From Actinomycetospora lemnae (lineage in GTDB: Bacteria; Actinomycetota; Actinomycetes; Mycobacteriales; Pseudonocardiaceae): 64,000 nucleotides of DNA. Positions 37,942-46,689 of this stretch are shown here, piece by piece. The stretch is taken from assembly GCF_028737315.1 (NCBI RefSeq), contig NZ_JAQZAO010000010.1, positions 1-64,000 on the forward strand. The letters are read 5' to 3'. The notes beneath the pieces are model-generated. The model saw nothing but the letters and a program-made list of their open reading frames with translations, was not told where the DNA came from and did no database searches. The translations under genes were made by a program, and so were the position numbers. The first letter of the stretch is position 1. Each line of letters starts with the position of its first letter.

Positions 37942-39111
37942 GTGGCGGGAGGCGGGACACGAGTGCGCGGCGATCGGTTGCCGCACCTGGACGCCCTGAG
38001 GGCGCTGCTGGTCGCCTGGGTGATCGGCGGTCACGCGCTGCTCGGGTACACCGCCGTCGGTGGCTGGGCGTACGACGAGGTCAACGAGGTCGCCTTCGCG
38101 CCGGCGACCGAGCTCGCGCTGGTCGCGGTCCTCGGGCCGTCGGGGCTGTTCGTGATCGGCGTGCTCTTCTTCATCGCGGGCCTCCTCGTCGAGCAGGCGG
38201 TCGAGCGACACGGCCGGTCGCGCTACACCCGCGACCGCGTCGTACGACTCGGCCTGCCGTGGCTCGCGTCCGCGCTCCTGGTGTGGCCGGCCTCGGTGTG
38301 GCTGGCGTACACCGCGGCCGACCGGCGGGTGTCCTTCTGGTGGGTGCTCGCCCACCGCGATCCGTTGCTCGACTCCGGGTCCCTCTGGTTCGCGCTCGTG
38401 CTGCTGGTGTTCTCGGTGGCGTTCGCGCTGGTGTGGCCGTGGACCGCGGTGCGGAGCGGCCGGCCCGCCCGGCTGACGGGGAGGCACGTCGTGGCGACGG
38501 CGGTGCTCGTCGCGGCGACGTCGTTCGTCGTCCGGCTGTGGTTCCCGGCGCGCAGCGGACAGGTCGCCGACCTGCACCTGTGGCAGTGGCCGCAGTGTCT
38601 CGGGCTGTTCGTCCTGGGCGTCGCGGCGGCCCGCTCCGGCTGGCACCGCCACGTCCCGGGACGGGTCCGGCGGGTGTGCGGCGCGGTGGCGCTCCTGACC
38701 TTCGTCCTCCTGCCGGTGCTCGCCCTGGCGAGCGGGCTGCGCGACGTGGGCCGCGACGCGACCTCTTACCTCGGGGGGTGGCACGTGGAGGCGCTCGCCA
38801 CCGCGGGGGTCGAGGGGATCCTGGTCGTCGCCGGCGCGGTCTGGCTGGTGGGCCTGGCCGAACGCCGGTGGCGCGACGGTGCACCGGGGACACCCCGGTG
38901 GACGCGGGGGGCCTTCGCCGCGTTCGTGATCCAGGGTCCCGTGCTCCTGGCCCTCGCGAGCGCCGTGCGGCCGCTCGACCTCCCGGCCGAGGTCAAGGGG
39001 CCGCTCGTCGCCACCCTCGGGATCACGGCGTGCTTCTGGCTCGGCCGACGTCTCCCGGCCCTCGGCGGCGGGCGCACCACGCCCGCCCCGGCACCGGCCG
39101 CCGGGACGTAG
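37942..39111 (+). CDS. Acyltransferase 3-family membrane protein
   Basis: 389 aa with about ten hydrophobic helices. The N-terminal RLPHLDALRALLVAWVIGGHALLGY carries the conserved LDxLRxxxxxxVxxxH signature of acyltransferase family 3, which O-acylates surface glycans, lipids or peptides at the membrane. The Arg-rich ERHGRSRYTRDRVVRLGLPWL segment is also typical. Acceptor unknown. Own transcription unit behind a DosR-like box. Confidence 0.85.
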   Translation: MAGGGTRVRGDRLPHLDALRALLVAWVIGGHALLGYTAVGGWAYDEVNEVAFAPATELALVAVLGPSGLFVIGVLFFIAGLLVEQAVERHGRSRYTRDRVVRLGLPWLASALLVWPASVWLAYTAADRRVSFWWVLAHRDPLLDSGSLWFALVLLVFSVAFALVWPWTAVRSGRPARLTGRHVVATAVLVAATSFVVRLWFPARSGQVADLHLWQWPQCLGLFVLGVAAARSGWHRHVPGRVRRVCGAVALLTFVLLPVLALASGLRDVGRDATSYLGGWHVEALATAGVEGILVVAGAVWLVGLAERRWRDGAPGTPRWTRGAFAAFVIQGPVLLALASAVRPLDLPAEVKGPLVATLGITACFWLGRRLPALGGGRTTPAPAPAAGT

Positions 39112-39125
39112 CCCGGGAGAGGTCG

Positions 39126-39530
39126 TCAGGCCTGGTCGTCGTCGCCCGGGGGCTCTCGCCACGACGTGAGGTGGTGGATGGTCGCGAGCGCCCAGAGCAC
39201 CACGGTGAGCACGACGAGGACCGCGAGCATCACCTGGCTACCGGTGACCAGGGTCCCCACCGCCGCGAGCGCGGCGAGCCCGCCCAGCGCGGCGAGCGGG
39301 CGCATGACCGCGAGCTCCCGCGCGGCCGTCCGCCAGGAACCGCCCACCACCGCCGCCGTCAGCCCGAGGACGAGCACGACGACGGCGGTGGCCCGCGTGT
39401 CGGCCAGTGGCCAGGTCGTCTCCGGGACCGACGCCATCGCGAAGGCCGCGACGGCCGCGACCACGAGGAACGCGGCGACGACGTCGTTGCGTGTCACGGC
39501 GCCCGCGCGGCGCCGTCCGGTGGAGGACAT
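39126..39530 (-). CDS. Small four-helix membrane protein
   Basis: 134 aa from an ATG at 39530. Four hydrophobic helices (about 17-34, 45-62, 75-90, 98-118). The C-terminal motif VLVVLTVVLWALATIHHLT closely matches LVLLTVVLWLLATLRHLT in the protein at 58759-59097, so the two are paralogues. Function unknown. Divergent from the 92-aa gene across two boxes. Confidence 0.75.
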   Translation of the reverse strand: MSSTGRRRAGAVTRNDVVAAFLVVAAVAAFAMASVPETTWPLADTRATAVVVLVLGLTAAVVGGSWRTAARELAVMRPLAALGGLAALAAVGTLVTGSQVMLAVLVVLTVVLWALATIHHLTSWREPPGDDDQA

Positions 39531-39565
39531 GGCTGCACTCTGCGGCACCCGCGCAGCCGGCAGCA

Positions 39566-39602
39566 GGGACACAGGGCCCGCCCTGCGAGGGACCTGCGGC
39601 GC
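39566..39602. promoter_or_regulatory. DosR-like box pair, 23 bp apart
   Basis: A-GGGAC-ACAG-GGCCC (39566-39579, exact) and GGGAC-CTGC-GGCGC (39589-39602, one mismatch) lie 36 nt from the membrane-protein start (39530) and 74 nt from the 92-aa gene (39676). Confidence 0.65.
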
Positions 39603-39675
39603 CGGGCGGGCGACCGGGAGGACCTCGACCCGGGGCGCCGACGGGAGTGCGCTGAGGTCCCCGAGAGGAGCCCCC

Positions 39676-39954
39676 ATGGACATGCCCGAGCGTCGCCGTA
39701 CCGAGGCCTTCGACCTCGCCTCCCAGGTCGTGGCCCTGAGCCGTCGGGAGGTGCCGCGGGCGACCCTGCTCGCGGCCGTGGACCAGGCCCGCAGCTCGCT
39801 GCGCCGTGAACCCGACCGCGACGTCCGGCGCACCCTGACCTGGGTGGTCGGTGCGGTCGAGCAGGGCGAGCAGGCCACCGCCTGCATCGACGCGGCCCTG
39901 CGCGTCGCCGCGCGCGACCTGCAGCGCCCGCCGTCGACCAAGGACCCGCGCTGA
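39676..39954 (+). CDS. 92-aa conserved small protein, copy 2
   Basis: 92 aa, the same length as and about half identical to the product of 16349-16627 (RRTEAFDLASQVVALSRREVPRATLLAAVDQARSSL and VRRTLTWVV). Predicted helical, basic and soluble. Both copies start with an acidic/Met-Asp tip and end in a Pro-rich tail (LQRPPSTKDPR). No named family recognised. Confidence 0.75.
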   Translation: MDMPERRRTEAFDLASQVVALSRREVPRATLLAAVDQARSSLRREPDRDVRRTLTWVVGAVEQGEQATACIDAALRVAARDLQRPPSTKDPR

Positions 39955-39966
39955 GTCAGCCCCGTG

Positions 39967-40146
39967 TCAGCCCGTCCGACCGAGGACGTCGTCGATGAGC
40001 TCCTCGATGGGGCGCAACGGCCGGTAGCGCGCCCGGGCCGCGGGGGACGGGAGCGGGGGGAACGCCTCGGGCGCCGACTCGTGCCGGGGAGCCGGCGGGC
40101 CGGGAGCCGGTCCCGTCGAGTCCGCTGACGACGCGTCCTGGTCCAC
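39967..40146 (-). CDS. Small hypothetical protein
   Basis: 59 aa from a GTG at 40146 with GGAGGAGG four to five nt upstream. The N-terminal 40 residues are Pro/Ala-rich and probably disordered; the end RPIEELIDDVLGRTG looks helical. Too short for family recognition. The strong RBS and the exact box 72 nt upstream are the main evidence that it is real. Confidence 0.6.
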   Translation of the reverse strand: MDQDASSADSTGPAPGPPAPRHESAPEAFPPLPSPAARARYRPLRPIEELIDDVLGRTG

Positions 40147-40217
40147 GGGACCTCCTCCGGATGACGTCGACGGCGTCGTGCGCTGCCCAGGGTCACCGTG
40201 GGGGGACCCGCCGTGCA

Positions 40218-40231
40218 GGGCCGAAGGTCCC
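40218..40231. promoter_or_regulatory. DosR-like box, exact match
   Basis: A-GGGCC-GAAG-GTCCC, the best consensus form, lies 72 nt upstream of the 59-aa gene start (40146). Confidence 0.72.
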
Positions 40232-40321
40232 GAGCCGGACGCCCACGGCCGGCCCCGACCGCTCCCCCACCGGGGCGAGCCGGGCGCCGGCGTCCGCGGG
40301 GCCGGTCGGTCCCGTCGTCTC

Positions 40322-40335
40322 GCGACCCTCGGCCC
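40322..40335. promoter_or_regulatory. DosR-like box, one mismatch
   Basis: GCGAC-CCTC-GGCCC followed by T lies 37 nt upstream of the P-type ATPase GTG (40372), which has no clear RBS. A short-leader or leaderless transcript is possible. Confidence 0.55.
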
Positions 40336-40371
40336 TGGGTGGTCGGTCCCGGCCGTCGCAGGCTCGGATCC

Positions 40372-43137
40372 GTGCCGAGGACCGCGGGAGGACCGCCGAC
40401 AGCCGCCGCGGACGGGCACCACGTCGGCGCGGTCACCGACCTCGACGCCCCCCTCGAGCGCCTCTGGCACGAGCTGCGCTCCGGGCCCGAGGGGCTCGAC
40501 GAGCGCGACGCCGCCCGCCGCCTCTGGGTGCAGGGGCCCAACACGCTGCCCACCCGGCGGGCGGCGTCCTGGCCGCGGGCCCTCGGCCGCCAGGTCGTCC
40601 ACCCCCTCGCGCTGCTCCTGTGGGCGGCGGCGGGACTCGCGCTCCTGGCCGGCACCCCGGTGCTCGCCGCGGCGATCGTCGTCGTGGTGGTGCTCAACGC
40701 CGTCCTCGCGTTCTGGCAGGAGCAGCACGCCGAGCACGCCGTCGCCGCGCTCGAGGCGTACCTGCCGGCGCGTACCCGGGTGCTGCGCGGTGGCGCCGCC
40801 CGGGAGATCCCGGCGGCCGAGGTCGTCGCCGGTGACGTCGTCCTGCTCACCGAGGGTGCGGCGGTCCCGGCCGACGGGCGCCTCGTGGCGGGCGCCGTCG
40901 AGGTCGACATGAGCGCGCTGACCGGCGAGTCGGTGCCGGTGGCCCGGCGGGCCGGTGTCCACCCGCCCGGGCCCGTCCTCGAGGCCCCGGACCTCGTCTT
41001 CCGCGGCACGACCTGCACGGTCGGCACGGCACGGGCGGTCGTCACCGGCATCGGCGCGCACACCGAGATCGGCCGCATCGCGGCCCTGACCGGTCACGTC
41101 GGGCACCGCGAGAGCCCGCTCGAGCAGCAGGTCCGGCGCGTCGCGTGGCTGATCGCCGCCGTCGCCGTCGGGACCGGCGCCGCGTTCCTGCCGATCGGGC
41201 TGCTCGCCGGGCTGTCGTTCACCGCGGCGCTGGTGTTCGCGATCGGCCTGCTGGTCGCGAACGTCCCGGAAGGGCTCCTGCCCACCATCACCCTCGCGCT
41301 CGCGGCGGGCGTGCGCTCGCTCGCGCGCCACGGCGCCGTCGTCCGCCGGCTGTCGGCGGTCGAGACCCTGGGGTCCACCACGGTCATCTGCACCGACAAG
41401 ACCGGCACGCTGACCGAGAACCGCATGCACCCGCAGGCCCTGTGGACCGCGGGCGGCGGGCGCGGCGACCCCGACCGCGACGCCGCCGCGGCCCCGGTGC
41501 TCGCCCGGGTCGCCCAGCGGTGCAGCGACGCCGACCTGCCCGATCCCGCTCGCGGGACCGGGTCCGGCGACCCCACCGAGCTCGCCCTGCTCGCCGTGGC
41601 CGCGGCCGCCGGCCTGGACACCCGCGCCGCCACGCGCGCCCGCGACCGCCGCGCGGACCACGCGTTCGACCCCGTGCACCAGCGCATGACCACCGTCGAC
41701 GACACCCCCGAGGGTCTCGCGGTGCACACCAAGGGCGCGGTGGAGGCCGTCCTCACCCGCTGCACGGCGATCCGGCGGGGCCGTGACGTCGCGGCGCTGG
41801 ACGCGGTCGCCCGCGAGGAGGTCCTGCGCGCCACCGACGGGCTCGCCGCGGAGGGGCTGCGGGTGCTGGCGCTCGCCGGTCGATCGGCGACGCCGGCCGA
41901 CCTCGCGGGGCCCCGCGAGGAGGTGGAGTCCGGGCTCGTGCTCGAGGGGCTCGTCGGCCTCATGGACCGGCCGCGGGCGTCGGTCCCGCCCGCCGTGGCC
42001 CGCTGCCACGCCGCCGGGATCCGGGTGCACGTCGTGACCGGCGACCACCCGGTCACCGCCGCGGCCGTCGCGCGGTCGGTCGGCATCGGGGCCCACGGGT
42101 TGCGCGTGGTGGGCGGCGACGAGCTCGCGCGCCTGCGGGAGGCCGAGCTCGACGCCCTGCTCGCCACCGGCGACGAGATCGTCTTCGCCCGCGTCGCCCC
42201 CGAGCAGAAGCTGCGCGTCGTCGAGGCCCTCGAGCACCTCGGGGAGGTCGTGGCCGTCACCGGCGACGGCGTCAACGACGCGCCGGCGCTGCGGCGGGCC
42301 GACATCGGCGTGGCCATGGGCGCGTCCGGCACCGACGTCGCCCGCGAGGCGGCGACGATGGTGCTCACCGACGACGACTTCGCGAGCATCGAGCGGGCCG
42401 TGGCGGCCGGACGGCGCGTGTACGACGACGTGCGCAAGTTCGTGGTCTACATCTTCGCCCACGCCGTGCCCGAGGTCGTGCCGTTCCTGCTGTTCGCCCT
42501 CTCCGGGGGCGCGATCCCCCTCGGGCTGACGGTGCTGCAGATCCTCGCGATCGACCTCGGCACCGAGACCCTGCCCGCCCTGGCCCTCGGTCGTGAGCCC
42601 GCCGAGCCCGGCGTGATGGAACGGCCGCCGCGACCGCGGTCCGAGGGCGTCATCCGGCCGCGGATGCTGTGGCGGGCCTGGGGGCTGCTCGGCATCACCT
42701 CGGCCGTCCTGACGACCGGGGCGTTCCTGCTCGTGCTGCTGCGCGGCGGGTGGACCCCGGGCGCGCCGACCGGCCCCGGCACCGTCCTGCACCCGGTCTA
42801 CCTCGAGGCCACCACCGCCACCTTCGTCGGCATCGTCGCCTGCCAGATCGGGACCGCCTTCGCCGCGCGCACCGAGCACGCGTCGCTGCGCTCGGTGGGC
42901 CTCGGCTCCAACCCGCTCCTGTGGTGGGGCATCGCCTTCGAGGTCCTCGTCACCGCCGCCTTCGTCTACCTGCCCGTCGCACGCGACGTCGTCGGCACGG
43001 CGCCGCTCGACGCGCCGACCGTCGCCCTGCTGCTCGTCTGCGCCCCGATCGTCTGGGGCGTCGACGAGATCGACCGGTGGCGCCGCCGCCGGCGCACCAC
43101 CACGACCCCGTCCCCTCACGAGAGGAGAACGCCGTGA
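40372..43137 (+). CDS. P2-type cation-transporting ATPase, Na/K-ATPase-like core
   Basis: 921 aa. Actuator motif ALTGESVPV, phosphorylation site ICTDKTGTLTENRM (Asp342), hinge VTGDGVNDAPALRRADIG, and a P2 cation N-terminal domain. M4 reads VANVPEGLLPTITLALA, and the M5-M6 region (HAVPEVVPFLLFALSGG and LQILAIDLGTETLPALALG) resembles P2C Na+,K+/H+,K+-ATPases more than P2A Ca2+ pumps. A DosR-regulated P2 pump, CtpF, exists in mycobacteria. The transported ion is not decidable here. The stop overlaps a 19-codon ORF. Confidence 0.9.
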   Translation: MPRTAGGPPTAAADGHHVGAVTDLDAPLERLWHELRSGPEGLDERDAARRLWVQGPNTLPTRRAASWPRALGRQVVHPLALLLWAAAGLALLAGTPVLAAAIVVVVVLNAVLAFWQEQHAEHAVAALEAYLPARTRVLRGGAAREIPAAEVVAGDVVLLTEGAAVPADGRLVAGAVEVDMSALTGESVPVARRAGVHPPGPVLEAPDLVFRGTTCTVGTARAVVTGIGAHTEIGRIAALTGHVGHRESPLEQQVRRVAWLIAAVAVGTGAAFLPIGLLAGLSFTAALVFAIGLLVANVPEGLLPTITLALAAGVRSLARHGAVVRRLSAVETLGSTTVICTDKTGTLTENRMHPQALWTAGGGRGDPDRDAAAAPVLARVAQRCSDADLPDPARGTGSGDPTELALLAVAAAAGLDTRAATRARDRRADHAFDPVHQRMTTVDDTPEGLAVHTKGAVEAVLTRCTAIRRGRDVAALDAVAREEVLRATDGLAAEGLRVLALAGRSATPADLAGPREEVESGLVLEGLVGLMDRPRASVPPAVARCHAAGIRVHVVTGDHPVTAAAVARSVGIGAHGLRVVGGDELARLREAELDALLATGDEIVFARVAPEQKLRVVEALEHLGEVVAVTGDGVNDAPALRRADIGVAMGASGTDVAREAATMVLTDDDFASIERAVAAGRRVYDDVRKFVVYIFAHAVPEVVPFLLFALSGGAIPLGLTVLQILAIDLGTETLPALALGREPAEPGVMERPPRPRSEGVIRPRMLWRAWGLLGITSAVLTTGAFLLVLLRGGWTPGAPTGPGTVLHPVYLEATTATFVGIVACQIGTAFAARTEHASLRSVGLGSNPLLWWGIAFEVLVTAAFVYLPVARDVVGTAPLDAPTVALLLVCAPIVWGVDEIDRWRRRRRTTTTPSPHERRTP

Positions 43138-43193
43138 AGGCCTGGTGCCTGGAGGAACGGAAGACCGACGCAGCCCCGGCGAGGCGGCCGTGA
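43134..43193 (+). CDS. 19-codon ORF coupling the ATPase and PPOX genes
   Basis: GTG with AGAGGAG seven nt upstream; its start overlaps the ATPase stop (GTGA, 43134-43137) and its stop overlaps the next gene's GTG (GTGA, 43190-43193). The peptide (MKAWCLEERKTDAAPARRP if GTG is read as Met) resembles the first residues of Zn-alcohol dehydrogenases (M-(K/R)-A-W/F-x-L/V ... P-L-R). It may be a coupling peptide or the stump of a deleted dehydrogenase. Confidence 0.4.
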   Translation: MKAWCLEERKTDAAPARRP

Positions 43194-43603
43194 CCACGAC
43201 GGAGCACGGGCTCGTCGAGCCGCTCGGGCCGGCCGAGGGCCGGGCCCTGCTGATGACCGCCGAGATCGGGCGCCTCGCGTTCACCGACGGGCACGGACCC
43301 ACGGTGGAGCCCTTCGCCTTCGCGCTGGACGACGCGGCGATCGTCCTCGCCGTCGGGGCGCGCAGCGGCGCCCGGGCGGCGGTCGGGCAGACGGTGGCGT
43401 TCGAGGTCGACGAGATCGACGTCGTCCGGCGCACCGGGTGGTCGGTGGTGGCGGTCGGCACGCTGCACCGCGCCGGCCCGGAGGTCCGCGCCCGTCCCGA
43501 GCCCTGGCCGGACACGGTCGACGACGGCGAGCGGGCACTCCTCGTCCTGACCGTCGAACGGATCTCCGGGCGCCGCCTGCGCCGCGAGGTCCGGCGCGGC
43601 TGA
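43190..43603 (+). CDS. Pyridoxamine 5'-phosphate oxidase-fold flavin protein, copy 2
   Basis: 137 aa from a GTG at 43190 with GAGG upstream; a GTG at 43145 is a possible earlier start. Split-barrel pattern (EGRALLMTAEIGRLAFTDGHGPTVEPFAFALDDAAIVLAVGARSGARAAV ... VAFEVDEIDVVRRTGWSVVAVGTLHRA) parallels the PPOX protein at 33661-34083. Predicted to bind FMN or F420. Translationally linked to the ion pump through the 19-codon ORF. Confidence 0.82.
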   Translation: MTTTEHGLVEPLGPAEGRALLMTAEIGRLAFTDGHGPTVEPFAFALDDAAIVLAVGARSGARAAVGQTVAFEVDEIDVVRRTGWSVVAVGTLHRAGPEVRARPEPWPDTVDDGERALLVLTVERISGRRLRREVRRG

Positions 43604-43626
43604 GTGAGCCCGCGGGGCCGTGACGA

Positions 43627-43672
43627 ACGAACGGCGCCCCCGCTGCTCCGGGGCAGCGAGGGCGCCGTTCGT
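43627..43672. terminator. Bidirectional hairpin terminator
   Basis: A 20-bp stem (43627-43646 with 43653-43672) with one mismatch and a 6-nt loop TCCGGG separates convergent transcripts ending at 43603 and 43718. Confidence 0.8.
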
Positions 43673-43717
43673 CGCGCGAGGGCGCGCGTGCCGGGTGAGC
43701 CGGCGCGCCCGCACGGG

Positions 43718-44185
43718 TCAGCTCGGTGCGGGCACCACCGTCACCGGGCAGCGGGCCCGCAGCACGCAGCCCAGCGCGACGGGACCGGTGAGGCGTCCGT
43801 GGCGCGCCCCCCGGCCCCGGTGCCCGACCACGAGGAGGTCCGCGTCGGCCGCGACGTCGACGAGGACGTCGGCGGGCGGACCCGCCACGCCCACGACCTC
43901 GACCGCGCCGTCGGGCGACGGCTGCCCCGCCGCCGTGCGCTCGGCGACGACCTCGTCCACGAGCGCGCGGGCCCGCGTCGTGGCCCCGTTGCCGGGGTCG
44001 GGCGTGGGCGGGCGGTGGTCGAGGGCGAACAGGTCGGCCCAGTAGTCCCTCGGCAGGTAGGACACGACGACGCGCACCCCCGCGCCGCGACGTGCCGCCT
44101 CGCCCAGGGCGTGGTGCAGGGCGGCGCGCGACCCGTCGGAGCCGTCGACCCCGACGACGACGGCGTGGTCCTCCGCCGCCGTCAC
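43718..44185 (-). CDS. Single-domain universal stress protein
   Basis: 155 aa, GTG start overlapping the upstream stop (GTGA). VVVGVDGSDGSRAALHHALGEAA at the start. The ATP loop is varied (GHRGRGARHGRLTGPVA, with GP instead of GS). Last gene of a five-gene operon running from 46587 down to here. Confidence 0.88.
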   Translation of the reverse strand: MTAAEDHAVVVGVDGSDGSRAALHHALGEAARRGAGVRVVVSYLPRDYWADLFALDHRPPTPDPGNGATTRARALVDEVVAERTAAGQPSPDGAVEVVGVAGPPADVLVDVAADADLLVVGHRGRGARHGRLTGPVALGCVLRARCPVTVVPAPS

Positions 44186-44676
44186 GAGCCGGCCGCCGCG
44201 GCGGTGCGGGCGCGCTCGGCGCCACCATCGGTGATGGCCGCCCGCACGACGGTCACCGGGCACGGAGCGTGGAGCACGCAGCCCAGACCGACGGACCCGA
44301 GGAGGGCCGAGCGGAACGCCCCGCGCCCCCGGTGACCGACCACGAGCAGGTCGGCCCCGCGCGCGGCGGCGGCCAGCACCGGGGTCGGGCGGCCGAGCCG
44401 CGCGACGACGTCGACGGGGACGTCCCGCTCGTCCGCGAGGACGTCCAGCGCGTGCTCCCGGGCGCGGCGCTCGGTGCTCTCCCGCACCTCCTCGGGGTTG
44501 ACGGGGATCGACTCCACGTCGATCGCGGTCAGCGCCGGCACGTCGCACGCGGCGACCGCGAGGACGCGGCCGTGCCGTCGGCGCGCCTCGGCCACCGCGT
44601 GGTGCAGCGCCGCGTCGGCGTCGGGCGAACCATCCACACCGACGACGATCAGCGGGGCCGTCGTGTCGTCATCCAT
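44182..44676 (-). CDS. Single-domain universal stress protein
   Basis: 164 aa, ATG behind GGAGGAC and overlapping the previous gene's end by 8 nt. IVVGVDGSPDADAALHHAVAEA and an intact ATP loop GHRGRGAFRSALLGS. Mid-operon, coupled on both sides. Confidence 0.9.
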   Translation of the reverse strand: MDDDTTAPLIVVGVDGSPDADAALHHAVAEARRRHGRVLAVAACDVPALTAIDVESIPVNPEEVRESTERRAREHALDVLADERDVPVDVVARLGRPTPVLAAAARGADLLVVGHRGRGAFRSALLGSVGLGCVLHAPCPVTVVRAAITDGGAERARTAAAAGS

Positions 44677-45664
44677 CGTCGTGTCCTCCGTCGGAGTCGG
44701 GGGTCGCCGTGGTCGTCGGACCGGTCGACCCCGGGGTGTCGGGATCGGCGGCGGGAGCAGGGTCCGGCGGCACGACCGCCACCGGGCACGGGGCACGCAG
44801 GACGGCGCCGTGGGCGACCGACCCGAGCAGCCAGCGCGCGAGGGCACCGTGGCCGGTCCGCCCGACCACGACCACGGCCGCGCCCAGCTGTTCGGCGACG
44901 TCGACCAGCGCCATGGTCGGGTCCTCGGCCCGCACGACCGTGTCGACGTGCGGGACGGGGCGGCTGCGCGCCTGTTCCTTCACGATCTCGTGCACGAACC
45001 GTTCGACGCGGGGGCGCAGCGCGTCGCGCACGCCGGCCAGCGTGGGACCCGGCAGCGGACGGAACCCGACGGTCGTCGGTGGCGGCGCGATACCGGTGAC
45101 CGCGAGGACACGGGTCTCCCGGCGCACGCCCTCGTCCAGCGCGTGGCGCAGGGCGGCCGCGGACCCGGCTGAGCGGTCCACGCCGACGACGACGGGTCCG
45201 TCGGGTCCCGGCGCACGCGGCCGCACCACGAGCACCGGGCAGGAGGCCAGCGCGAGCACCCGCAGGCCGGTCGACCCGAGGACGGCGCTGCCCAACGGCC
45301 CGCGCCCGCGGTGGCCGACCACGAGGAGCGAGGCGTCGCGGGCGGCCTCGGCGAGCACCGGCGCGGGCGAGCCCGGCAGCGCGCGGACCGCGAGCGGGAC
45401 GTCGCGGAGCTCGGGCGACAGCGGCGTCCGGGCCTCGTCGGCGAAGCGCTGCGCCTGCTCGCGGACCGCCGCGGCCATCCGGTCCGGGTCCGGGAGGTCG
45501 GCTCCCGAGTCGTCGCCGTCCGCCCACGAACCGGCCGCCGGGAAGGCGGTCACGGCGGTGACGGGCTCGGCCCGCCGACGGCCCTCCTCGAGGGCCTCCG
45601 CCAGCGCGATGGCGGCGGCGGGCGAGCCGTCGAGACCCACCACGATCCCCCGGGTGGGCCTCAC
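44669..45664 (-). CDS. Tandem universal stress protein
   Basis: 331 aa from a GTG at 45664 overlapping the upstream stop (GTGA). Both Usp domains have intact ATP loops (GHRGRGPLGSAVLGS and GRTGHGALARWLLGS). A Pro/Thr/Asp-rich disordered tail of about 30 residues follows. With 17534-18514 it is one of the two tandem Usps here with two good nucleotide sites. Confidence 0.9.
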   Translation of the reverse strand: MRPTRGIVVGLDGSPAAAIALAEALEEGRRRAEPVTAVTAFPAAGSWADGDDSGADLPDPDRMAAAVREQAQRFADEARTPLSPELRDVPLAVRALPGSPAPVLAEAARDASLLVVGHRGRGPLGSAVLGSTGLRVLALASCPVLVVRPRAPGPDGPVVVGVDRSAGSAAALRHALDEGVRRETRVLAVTGIAPPPTTVGFRPLPGPTLAGVRDALRPRVERFVHEIVKEQARSRPVPHVDTVVRAEDPTMALVDVAEQLGAAVVVVGRTGHGALARWLLGSVAHGAVLRAPCPVAVVPPDPAPAADPDTPGSTGPTTTATPDSDGGHDDG

Positions 45665-46098
45665 GGCTGCCCCTCGCCGAGCAGGGCGGCCAGCATCCCG
45701 CCGGTGGTCACCACCTGCCACGTCGTCTCGGGTCGCGGCCGGACGGGCAGGGCCGGCAGACCGGTGCCCAGCAGGCGCCGGCCGGCGTGGCGCACGGAGT
45801 CCTCCGCGTCCAGCGTCTCGACCCCGCAGGGGCGGTCGAGGACGTCACGGACGGTCGTGCGGTGCTGGACGAGCGGCCCCCCGGCCGGCCAGCGCTCGGC
45901 GAGCCCCCCGGCGGTGACGACGGCGATCGGGTGTCCGTCGCGCACGACGACGCCGCAGAGGTCGGGGTCGTGGTGGAGCCGGGCCCAGGCCTGCGCGACG
46001 GGCGTCGACTCGGTGATCAGCGTGGCCGGGCGGGCGATCGGGTCCACCGGACCGTCGAGGTCGACCGGCACCGCTTCGCCGAGGGTCGAGGTGGACAC
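45661..46098 (-). CDS. CBS-domain-like protein
   Basis: 145 aa, GTG start. Two divergent CBS-like repeats (about 20-70: TLITESTPVAQAWARLHHDPDLCGVVVRDGHPIAVVTAGGLAERW, and about 80-140). Weaker match than the CBS proteins at 46720 and 51748, and no extra domain. It sits between Usp genes in one operon, with overlaps downstream and a 9-nt gap upstream. Confidence 0.7.
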   Translation of the reverse strand: MSTSTLGEAVPVDLDGPVDPIARPATLITESTPVAQAWARLHHDPDLCGVVVRDGHPIAVVTAGGLAERWPAGGPLVQHRTTVRDVLDRPCGVETLDAEDSVRHAGRRLLGTGLPALPVRPRPETTWQVVTTGGMLAALLGEGQP

Positions 46099-46107
46099 GC
46101 CGGCCCC

Positions 46108-46587
46108 TCACGCCGCGACCGGCTCGGGGACGACGGTCACCGGGCAGCTCGCGTGGAGCACGCAGCCCAGGCCGACGGAGCCCAGCATCATGCTGCCGAA
46201 CGCGCCCCGACCGCGGTGGCCGACGACGAGCTCGTCGGCGCCCCGGGAGAGGTCGACCAGGACCTCGGCCGGCCGCCCCGGCACGGCCTCGACCGTCACC
46301 TCCGGCAGCGCCGCGTCCCACTCCGTCTGCTCCAGGACGTCGTCGACCATCGCGCGGGCCGCCCCCAGCTCCTCGTCGCGCAGCGTGTCGGGATCGGGCA
46401 GCGGGATCGCCGACGCGGACCCGTAGCCCCAGGCCGCCCACATCTCCGGCGGCTCGTAGACGGCGACGGCGCGCACCCGTCCGCCCCGGCGAGCCGCGGT
46501 GCGGATGGCCTCCTGCAGCGCGAGCCGCGACCCGTGCGACCCGTCGATCCCGCAGACGATGACGCCGGCCTGACCGTTGTCGGTCAT
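46108..46587 (-). CDS. Single-domain universal stress protein
   Basis: 159 aa, ATG behind GAGGGAAG. IVCGIDGSHGSRLALQEAI and an intact ATP loop GHRGRGAFGSMMLGS. The VAVYEPPEMWAAWGYG segment is shared with the Usp at 20053 (VAVYEPPEWRLP). It is the first gene of the operon ending at 43718, with an exact DosR-like box 103 nt upstream. Confidence 0.92.
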   Translation of the reverse strand: MTDNGQAGVIVCGIDGSHGSRLALQEAIRTAARRGGRVRAVAVYEPPEMWAAWGYGSASAIPLPDPDTLRDEELGAARAMVDDVLEQTEWDAALPEVTVEAVPGRPAEVLVDLSRGADELVVGHRGRGAFGSMMLGSVGLGCVLHASCPVTVVPEPVAA

Positions 46588-46689
46588 GTCTTCCCTCCCT
46601 CGGTGCGGCCTCGTGCCGCGGGTCCACCCTCACGCAGGCGGCACCGTGGGGAGCAGAGGCGGACGGTCCGCGGTCCGTCCCGCCCCGAG

